A stretch of 5,696 nt of DNA from Bacillota bacterium (GTDB taxonomy: Bacteria; Bacillota; Clostridia; Tissierellales; Sedimentibacteraceae). The translations under genes and the position numbers were made by a program. This document shows positions 1 to 4,484 of this stretch, one piece after another. Numbering within the stretch: the stretch's first letter is position 1; every line of letters begins with the position of its first letter. The notes beneath the pieces were generated by a model. The model was not told the origin of the DNA. It saw only the letters and a list, made by a program, of their open reading frames with translations, and searched no databases. The stretch spans positions 1-5,696 of the forward strand of contig JAFACY010000183.1 of assembly GCA_023425285.1 (NCBI GenBank). Reading direction: 5' to 3'.

Positions 1-2
1 AA

Positions 3-38
3 GAGGTAAGAAGAAGAATCGAAAACATCATAAAATAG
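3..38 (+). CDS. possible 3' end of an upstream gene (very short fragment)
   Basis: An open frame enters from the left edge and reads EVRRRIENIIK before a TAG stop at 36-38. The charged, helix-like tail resembles a protein C-terminus, but eleven codons cannot establish identity. A competing frame, starting at base 2, stays open to a TAA at 152-154, but its translation is lysine-rich and low in complexity and runs through the repeat array and the promoter, so it is less likely. If the gene is real, no terminator lies directly behind it; the first one is at 198-224. No function can be proposed. Confidence 0.25.
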   Translation, partial: EVRRRIENIIK

Positions 39-70
39 ATAAAAGGGAATGTTTTACAAAACGCAAAATA

Positions 71-110
71 TTACAAGTTATTACAAGATATTACGAAATA
101 TTAACAATAA
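71..110. repeat. four tandem 10-bp direct repeats upstream of a promoter
   Basis: Four consecutive decamers occupy the stretch: TTACAAGTTA, TTACAAGATA, TTACGAAATA and TTAACAATAA. The first two differ at one position and the later units drift. Each begins with TTA. The 10-bp period is close to one DNA helical turn, so the units would lie on the same face of the helix. The last unit ends five bases before the TTGAAA -35 element. A related TTACAAA occurs out of phase at 54-60. This could be an activator or repressor array, an UP-like element or a bent-DNA tract. The period is not a multiple of three, which argues against a coding repeat. Confidence 0.6.
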
Positions 111-115
111 ACTTG

Positions 116-145
116 TTGAAAGTTAAAGAACTTTGTATGTATAAT
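116..145 (+). promoter_or_regulatory. sigma-A-like promoter with inverted repeat in the spacer
   Basis: A TTGAAA -35 element (116-121) and a perfect TATAAT -10 element (140-145) are separated by 18 bp. Start of transcription is expected near 152. The spacer is largely a palindrome, AAAGTT-AAAG-AACTTT (119-134), in the usual position of a repressor operator. The broader stretch 113-130 (TTGTTGA-AAGT-TAAAGAA) also resembles the redox repressor Rex consensus as I recall it, TTGTTAA-N4-TTAACAA, with mismatches. The promoter fires rightwards into the short stretch ended by the terminator at 198-224, not directly into a gene. Confidence 0.6.
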
Positions 146-151
146 GACATG

Positions 152-224
152 TAAAAATTCCCCCTCTATTTATTATATATTTGTTTGATTATCGTTTGAG
201 CTAGGATATCCTAGTTCTTTTTTT
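152..224 (+). ncRNA. candidate small RNA or attenuated leader, about 70 nt
   Basis: A sigma-A-like promoter lies just upstream and an intrinsic terminator ends the stretch, so a transcript of about 73 nt is predicted. It contains no convincing reading frame. Its 5' half is AU-rich and apparently unstructured, with one C-rich run (CCCCCTCT, 160-167) that is complementary to Shine-Dalgarno sequences. Short transcripts with unpaired C-rich motifs and a terminator hairpin are the usual form of Firmicute regulatory RNAs such as FsrA and RoxS/RsaE; no homology to either is claimed. The alternative is a leader that is conditionally terminated ahead of the ABC operon, but that operon starts 320 bp further on and I see no competing antiterminator stem or known riboswitch. 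Confidence 0.35.
198..224 (+). terminator. intrinsic terminator
   Basis: GAGCTAGG (198-205) pairs with CCTAGTTC (210-217), with one G-U pair, around an ATAT loop, and seven T residues follow (218-224). The core CTAGGATATCCTAG is a perfect 14-bp palindrome. No T-run follows the hairpin on the minus strand, so it should terminate rightward transcription only. It would end either the short transcript starting near 152 or read-through from a gene to the left of the window. Confidence 0.75.
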
Positions 225-251
225 ATGAATTCTACTGTTTATGCCCTAACC

Positions 252-386
252 CTATTTTTCATTTGCATCCACGTCTTTTTTTCTTTCTTCCACTTCAAAT
301 TCGTTTGGTATATACACATTGCCCGGATTTTGCTGAGTGGAATTTCTCATTTTCAGTCTATTGACCAGCTTATCAATAATTATCAC
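252..386 (-). CDS. possible small protein of 44 residues, unknown
   Basis: On the minus strand a GTG start (386-384) is preceded by AAGGTGG with a 7-nt gap, one mismatch from an ideal ribosome binding site, and the frame closes with TAG at 254-252. The product begins IIIDKLVNRLKM, which would form a short amphipathic helix. It continues through a polar stretch containing NPGNVYIPNEFEVEE to a highly charged tail. This composition is more protein-like than expected for random AT-rich DNA. I recognise no family, and there is no signal peptide or membrane segment. The frame faces away from the ABC operon and no clear promoter or leftward terminator was found. It could also be a chance frame. The opposite-strand frame at 225-410 is low in complexity and Phe-rich, and is taken as its shadow. 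Confidence 0.35.
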   Translation of the reverse strand: MIIIDKLVNRLKMRNSTQQNPGNVYIPNEFEVEERKKDVDANEK

Positions 387-485
387 AATATCACCACCTT
401 TTTTTTATAGTTTTTCAGATATTAGAAATTTTATTATTTTATTTTTATTAAGCTAAGACAAAAACTTTCCCATTCCATTAACTTA

Positions 486-514
486 TTCATTCATCTTGAA
501 TAACATAATATAAA
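486..514 (+). promoter_or_regulatory. weak candidate promoter for the ABC operon
   Basis: TTCATT (486-491) and TATAAA (509-514) are 17 bp apart and would start transcription near 521, giving a leader of about 24 nt before the ATG at 545. The -35 match is poor. An overlapping TAATAT (506-511) is an alternative -10. This is the best candidate between the terminator at 198-224 and the operon, but it is weak and may need an activator. Confidence 0.3.
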
Positions 515-534
515 TAGCTTTTGCATCATCTGCC

Positions 535-539
535 GGAGG
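535..539 (+). promoter_or_regulatory. ribosome binding site fixing the ATPase start at 545
   Basis: GGAGG lies five bases before the ATG at 545. An in-frame TTG at 521 would add eight residues but has no ribosome binding site, and it would place this GGAGG inside the coding region, so the ATG is preferred. Confidence 0.85.
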
Positions 540-544
540 TAATA

Positions 545-1300
545 ATGGAATATATTTGCGAATTGAAAAATGTCTCTAAAAGATTTCATACAATAAATCA
601 TGAAACAAAGGCAATTGATAATTTATCCATGAATGTTAAAAAAGGTGAGATTGTATCTGTGGTAGGACCTTCAGGCTCAGGTAAATCAACCGTTCTAAAT
701 CTGATAGGAAGACTCGAAAAGCCGTCAGAGGGTGAGGTTATAGTCAATACAAACAGCATCGGATTTATGTTTCAAAAGGATCAGCTTTACGAGTGGAGAA
801 ATATTTTAAAGAATTGCATGTTAGGTCTGGAAGTAAAAAATGCGGTTACAGAGGAAAATAAAAATAAGGTCATAGATATGCTTAAAAAATACGAGCTTTA
901 TAATTTCAGGAATCATTATCCCAGCCAGCTTTCAGGCGGTATGAGGCAGAGGGCAGCTTTGGTACGCACATTGGCAATGGAACCGGAGCTGTTGCTTCTG
1001 GATGAACCTTTTTCTGCATTGGACTATCAGACTCGGTTGTCCGTAGGAAATGAAGTTGGTCAGATATTGAGGAGAGAAAAGATATCTACCATATTGGTAA
1101 CTCACGATATTCCCGAAGCGGTAAGTATTTCTGACAGGGTTATTGTATTTACCGAAAGACCTGCAAAAGTAAAAAAGGAATACATCATCGAGTTTAAGGA
1201 GTGTCAGGGTGACAGAACTCCGATGAATTGCAGAAACACTTTAGAATTCGGGGAATATTTCAGACAGATATGGAGGGATTTGGATGCCGGGGAAAAATAA
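545..1300 (+). CDS. ABC importer ATP-binding protein, nitrate/sulfonate/taurine (NitT/TauT) class
   Basis: This 251-residue cytoplasmic ATPase powers uptake of a small solute. All nucleotide-binding motifs are intact: Walker A GPSGSGKST (41-49), Q-loop Gln77 in MFQKD, ABC signature LSGGMRQR (129-136), Walker B LLLLDEP (149-155), D-loop SALD (157-160) and H-loop His187 in VTHD. The length and the QLSGGMRQR / DEPFSALD wording fit the SsuB/TauB/NrtD/ThiZ branch. Members of this branch carry sulfonates, taurine, nitrate, bicarbonate or pyrimidine thiamin precursors. Sequence alone does not choose among them, and no substrate-binding protein or biosynthetic gene is nearby to help. It overlaps the permease gene by 17 bp, so the two are translationally coupled. 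The family call is firm; the substrate is unknown. Confidence 0.93.
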   Translation: MEYICELKNVSKRFHTINHETKAIDNLSMNVKKGEIVSVVGPSGSGKSTVLNLIGRLEKPSEGEVIVNTNSIGFMFQKDQLYEWRNILKNCMLGLEVKNAVTEENKNKVIDMLKKYELYNFRNHYPSQLSGGMRQRAALVRTLAMEPELLLLDEPFSALDYQTRLSVGNEVGQILRREKISTILVTHDIPEAVSISDRVIVFTERPAKVKKEYIIEFKECQGDRTPMNCRNTLEFGEYFRQIWRDLDAGEK

Positions 1301-2102
1301 AAAGAAGGATTTCAACGTTTCAAAGGAGCATTCCGAATATTTAAAATCAATAAAACGAGAAGATTATTTTATCAGGATTACTCAGATACTGGTTTTTGTT
1401 TTTTTTATTGCCATATGGGAATGGGCTGCAAGGTACAGGCATATAGATGTATTTTTAACAAGCAGCCCCGGTGCCATATATAAATTGATTGTCAGGTTCA
1501 TAGAGGACGGAAGCCTCATAAGGCATTTATCGGTATCTACAATGGAAACAATAGCCGGTTTTTTCGCGGGAACCATACTGGGACTGCTGACGGCAATTTT
1601 ATTGTGGTGGTTCAGGAGGCTTGCACGCATAATGGACCCCTACATCGTTATATTAAACAGTCTGCCGAAGACCGCTCTTGCCCCCATTATTATTTTGTGG
1701 GCAGGCATGGGCTTTTCAGGCATAGTGGCAACGGCTGCTTCAATATCTGTAATAGTTACAACCATGACATTGTATACCGGATTTATAAATGTGGAAAAGG
1801 ATAAGATAGTACTTTTAAAAACCATGGGTGCAAATAAGCTGCAGATATTGAGTAAGGTTGTGATACCTTCAAATATCCCCAACATTCTGAGTGTTATCAG
1901 AGTTAACATAGGACTGTCATGGATCGGAGTTATAGTGGGGGAATTTTTGGTTTCAAAAGCAGGTATAGGCTACCTGATACTCTACGGAAGCCAGACCTTC
2001 AAGCTTGATCTGGTTATGATGGGTGTATTTGTTTTGGGTGTGGTTGCGGCAATTATGTACTTTTTTGCATCATGGCTGGAAAAAATTATAATAAAGTATT
2101 GA
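1284..2102 (+). CDS. ABC importer permease, NitT/TauT class
   Basis: This 272-residue inner-membrane permease is the partner of the ATPase just upstream. The ATG at 1284 lies inside the ATPase gene's end and is preceded by GGAGGG (1272-1277) with a 6-nt gap. A basic, cytoplasmic N-terminus (about residues 1-30) leads to six likely membrane segments, near 32-49, 86-108, 119-140, 146-166, 208-222 and 243-264. Between segments four and five lies the EAA-type coupling loop (about 171-198: KTMGANKLQILSKVVIPSNIP, degenerate), which docks on the ATPase. The motif LNSLPKTALAPIIILWAG (124-141) is typical of the SsuC/TauC/ThiX permeases of the BPD_transp_1 family. Length is normal for the family. Stop is TGA at 2100-2102, with no terminator behind it, so some read-through into the regulator is likely. 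Substrate is unknown. Confidence 0.93.
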   Translation: MPGKNKKKDFNVSKEHSEYLKSIKREDYFIRITQILVFVFFIAIWEWAARYRHIDVFLTSSPGAIYKLIVRFIEDGSLIRHLSVSTMETIAGFFAGTILGLLTAILLWWFRRLARIMDPYIVILNSLPKTALAPIIILWAGMGFSGIVATAASISVIVTTMTLYTGFINVEKDKIVLLKTMGANKLQILSKVVIPSNIPNILSVIRVNIGLSWIGVIVGEFLVSKAGIGYLILYGSQTFKLDLVMMGVFVLGVVAAIMYFFASWLEKIIIKY

Positions 2103-2127
2103 AGAATCGTTTTCTTTGTTGTATAAT
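2099..2127 (+). promoter_or_regulatory. sigma-A-like promoter for the XRE-cupin regulator
   Basis: TTGAAG (2099-2104, overlapping the permease stop codon) and a perfect TATAAT (2122-2127) are 17 bp apart; transcription would start near 2134. Downstream, 2142-2150 reads TTGTTGAAA, the same nine bases found at the promoter at 113-121, and a perfect AAAATATTTT palindrome follows at 2148-2157. A second TATAAT at 2157-2162 lacks a good -35. A position just after the start site would suit an autoregulatory operator. Confidence 0.55.
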
Positions 2128-2194
2128 ATTTAATAATTAATTTGTTGAAAATATTTTATAATATAGAACGCAGGCGTAAACAGAGGAGAAGTAT

Positions 2195-2734
2195 ATGGAG
2201 TTAGGTGATAAAATCAGGTCGCTGAGATTAAAGCAAAAGATAAGTATAGAGCAGTTAGCGTCTATGACCGGTTTAAGCAAGGGATTGATAAGCCAGATTG
2301 AAAGAGATCTTACGGGACCGTCGGTTGCGTCACTGTGGAAAATTTCAAAGGCATTAAATGTGACTATGAATTATTTTTTTGATGAATATGACGATTTCAA
2401 TCAGGTCGTCAGAAAAAGTGAAAGAAAAAAGATATTAATGAAAGACGCCAGCAGAGTTTATGAGCTTCTATGTCCTAATCTTAAAAATCAAATTGAAATG
2501 CTGTGGATAGAAATCGCACCCGGTGACAGCAATGTAGAAGATCACATAAGTCATGACGGAGAAGAATGCGGTGTAGTTATAAAAGGAAGTCTGAGAGTTT
2601 TATCGGGAGATAAAATTTACGACCTCGAAGAAGGCGACAGCATTTATCTTGACAGTACCATACCCCATAAATATATAAATGCCGGAAATGTACCATCTGT
2701 ATCAGTATGGGCAATGGTACCTCCGAGCTTTTAA
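2195..2734 (+). CDS. XRE-family transcriptional regulator with C-terminal cupin domain
   Basis: This 179-residue DNA-binding protein has two parts. An N-terminal HTH_3/XRE domain (about 4-62) includes the helix-turn-helix LASMTGLSKGLISQIERD (21-38) and the typical PSVASLWKISKALNV end. A C-terminal cupin_2 barrel (about 100-175) carries His117, His120, Glu124 and His158 where metal-binding cupins place their ligands, plus the conserved turns IKGSLRV and LEEGDSIYLDSTIPH. Relatives such as PuuR and SutR sense a small molecule through the cupin and often regulate neighbouring uptake or catabolic genes. Lying 92 bp after the ABC permease on the same strand, it probably controls that importer, itself, or both; this is inferred from position. 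Start is fixed by GAGGAG (2183-2188), six bases before the ATG. Ligand is unknown. Confidence 0.9.
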   Translation: MELGDKIRSLRLKQKISIEQLASMTGLSKGLISQIERDLTGPSVASLWKISKALNVTMNYFFDEYDDFNQVVRKSERKKILMKDASRVYELLCPNLKNQIEMLWIEIAPGDSNVEDHISHDGEECGVVIKGSLRVLSGDKIYDLEEGDSIYLDSTIPHKYINAGNVPSVSVWAMVPPSF

Positions 2735-2737
2735 AAT

Positions 2738-2782
2738 AAAAAAGAAAACTTTCTATCTGCCTTAGAAAGTTTTCTTTTTTTT
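2738..2782. terminator. bidirectional intrinsic terminator between convergent genes
   Basis: AAAAAAGAAAACTTTCTA (2738-2755) pairs perfectly with 2763-2780 over 18 bp around the 7-nt loop TCTGCCT. On the plus strand the stem runs into eight T residues (2775-2782), and on the minus strand into six. It sits between the stop of the regulator (2734) and the stop of hydA (2791), so it can end both transcripts. Confidence 0.9.
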
Positions 2783-2790
2783 ATGGTAGG

Positions 2791-4482
2791 TTAATGGTTA
2801 GTGTGCAAAATATGTGTTTTGTTTTTCAAAATGCCGCTGTAAATATTTTTAACTATATAATTATCCTCGGCATCCTTTAACTGATTTGTTTTGTCTATGT
2901 CATACAGTCCCTTGGATCTCAATGCCCTTGTTTCCTTTGTTATCATTTTAGGCAGAGGCTGCCCTCCGCCGGCTATACATCCGCCGTTGCAAGCCATAAC
3001 CTCTATTAAGTCATATTTCTTTTCACCGCTTTTAATCTGCTTTATCAGATTATCCGCATGCTTCAAGCCATGTACAACAGCGATTTTTATTTCATTTCCG
3101 TCAATGTTAACGGCCGCTTCCTTAACGGAATCCAGACCTCTCACATTGCTGAAAATAATGTTGCAGTCTTCCTTGTCAAATTTATTTTTCAAAACTCTTC
3201 GCAGAACAGCTTCTGTAACACCGCCGGTTGTACCGAATATAACGCCTGCTCCCGAGGCAGTTCCAAAAGGCATATCCATTGCCTCTTCTTCTATTTCATC
3301 AAACTTGATACCTATTTCCTTTATCATGATAGCTAATTCCTGCGTTGTTAATACCAGATCAACCTCTCTGACACCGTCATGAATAAATTCAGGTCTTGCA
3401 GCTTCGGCTTTTTTGGCAGTGCATGGCATAATGGATAAAATAAATGTGTCTCTTAAATCCTCTTCATCCTTTTCCTTGTATGCTTCTCTCAGAACAGTTC
3501 CAAACATCTGCTGAGGAGATTTGCAGGAGGATACATTTTTCTTAAGCTCAGGGTATCTGTTTTCCGCAAACTTCACCCATCCCGGGCAGCATGAAGTAAA
3601 CAGAGGAAGATTTTCCCCCTTGTTATATCTTTCCAGAAATTCATTGCTTTCCTCAACAACCGTTAAGTCTGCAGAAAGCGATGTGTCAAAAACCGCTTCA
3701 ACTCCAAGCTTTTTTAATATGGCAACTATTTTTCCCGTTGTAACTTCACCCGGTTTTCTGCCGAATTCTTCGCCCAATGAAACCCTCACTGCCGGAGCAA
3801 TTTGTGCGATAACCCTTTTGCTTTTGTCATAAAGAGCATCCCAGAGCTTTTCTGTTTCATTTTTGATTATGATGGCTCCCGTAGGACATACCATACGGCA
3901 TTGACCGCAGTTGATGCAGTTGGTTTCTGCCAGTGATTTATTGAATGCAGGCTTAATTATTACCTCAGAGCCCCTGTTTACAAATCCTAAAGCTCCTACT
4001 CCCTGTACCTCTTCACAAACCATGACGCAGTCTCCGCATTTGATACACTTATTAGGATTTCTGATTATGCTCGGGCTTGAATTATCAACCTCGTTATCCT
4101 GAGCAAGCTGTGTAAACCTGTTAACTCCCAATCCGTATCGTTTAGCTAATTTCTGGAGCTGACATTTACCTGTACGCTCACAGGAGGTACAGTCCTTGTC
4201 GTGGTTAGCCAGTAAAAGCTCCAGTATCATTTTCCTGTATTTTCTTATTCTCGGTGAATTTGTGTATATTTCCATACCGTCCCGTGGCTTCTCAGAACAT
4301 GTTGCTATAATTTCTCCCTTTGAAGTTTCCACGGAGCACATTCTGCATGCACCGTAGATGCTCAGCTCCGAATGGTAGCAAAATGTAGGCAGGTCAATGC
4401 CGGAGTCGCGTATAAGACTTAAAATATTCTTCTGATTATTAAATTGTACCTTCATTCCGTCTATAATCATTGTTCCGCTCAT
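2791..4482 (-). CDS. hydA: [FeFe]-hydrogenase catalytic subunit HydA
   Basis: This 563-residue cytoplasmic enzyme interconverts protons and H2. Domains in order: a [2Fe-2S] ferredoxin domain (Cys35, 46, 49, 62); a His-ligated [4Fe-4S] cluster (His94, Cys98, 101, 107); a two-[4Fe-4S] domain (Cys146, 149, 152, 156 and 189, 192, 195, 199); then the H-cluster domain with L1 TSCCPGW (295-302), L2 MPCTAKK (352-358) and L3 EVMACNGGC (494-502). Cys299, 354, 498 and 502 hold the H-cluster and Cys298 is the proton-relay cysteine. Glu278, Glu281 and Ser318 match the rest of the relay known in C. pasteurianum CpI, whose numbering, as recalled, is one higher. The small-subunit tail ends near HILHTNH, so the protein is complete. 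AAGGAGG (4496-4490) sits seven bases before the ATG, inside the end of hydB. The hydB neighbour favours a multimeric, probably bifurcating NAD(P)-linked enzyme over a lone ferredoxin hydrogenase. Confidence 0.95.
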   Translation of the reverse strand: MSGTMIIDGMKVQFNNQKNILSLIRDSGIDLPTFCYHSELSIYGACRMCSVETSKGEIIATCSEKPRDGMEIYTNSPRIRKYRKMILELLLANHDKDCTSCERTGKCQLQKLAKRYGLGVNRFTQLAQDNEVDNSSPSIIRNPNKCIKCGDCVMVCEEVQGVGALGFVNRGSEVIIKPAFNKSLAETNCINCGQCRMVCPTGAIIIKNETEKLWDALYDKSKRVIAQIAPAVRVSLGEEFGRKPGEVTTGKIVAILKKLGVEAVFDTSLSADLTVVEESNEFLERYNKGENLPLFTSCCPGWVKFAENRYPELKKNVSSCKSPQQMFGTVLREAYKEKDEEDLRDTFILSIMPCTAKKAEAARPEFIHDGVREVDLVLTTQELAIMIKEIGIKFDEIEEEAMDMPFGTASGAGVIFGTTGGVTEAVLRRVLKNKFDKEDCNIIFSNVRGLDSVKEAAVNIDGNEIKIAVVHGLKHADNLIKQIKSGEKKYDLIEVMACNGGCIAGGGQPLPKMITKETRALRSKGLYDIDKTNQLKDAEDNYIVKNIYSGILKNKTHILHTNH

Positions 4483-4484
4483 TG

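Larger units (their letters stand above)
225..544. other. 320-bp AT-rich spacer before the ABC operon
   Basis: Apart from the small minus-strand frame at 252-386, this spacer shows little. Bases 400-455 are almost pure A/T. I looked for TPP, SAM, cobalamin, purine and T-box conserved blocks and saw none. No substrate-binding-protein gene is present on either strand. Confidence 0.5.

Noticed and set aside
91..150. Minus-strand 19-codon frame (start near 150) with a GAGGGGG upstream
   Set aside because: It is very short, overlaps the promoter and repeat array, and has no protein-like features.
331..345. CTGAG near 334 as part of a TPP riboswitch ahead of a thiamin-precursor importer
   Set aside because: The other conserved TPP blocks (ACCTGA and the GCGTAGGGA-like end) are absent, so this is a chance pentamer.
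225..410. 61-codon plus-strand frame in the left spacer
   Set aside because: Its ATG directly follows the terminator T-run with no ribosome binding site. The Phe-rich, low-complexity product is what the complement of the better minus-strand frame would give.
521..544. TTG start adding eight residues to the ATPase
   Set aside because: It has no ribosome binding site, while GGAGG at 535-539 is correctly spaced for the ATG at 545, and the family fold begins right after that ATG.
2891..3382. 163-codon plus-strand frame opposite hydA
   Set aside because: It lies wholly within the H-cluster domain of hydA on the other strand, and no independent coding evidence was seen.
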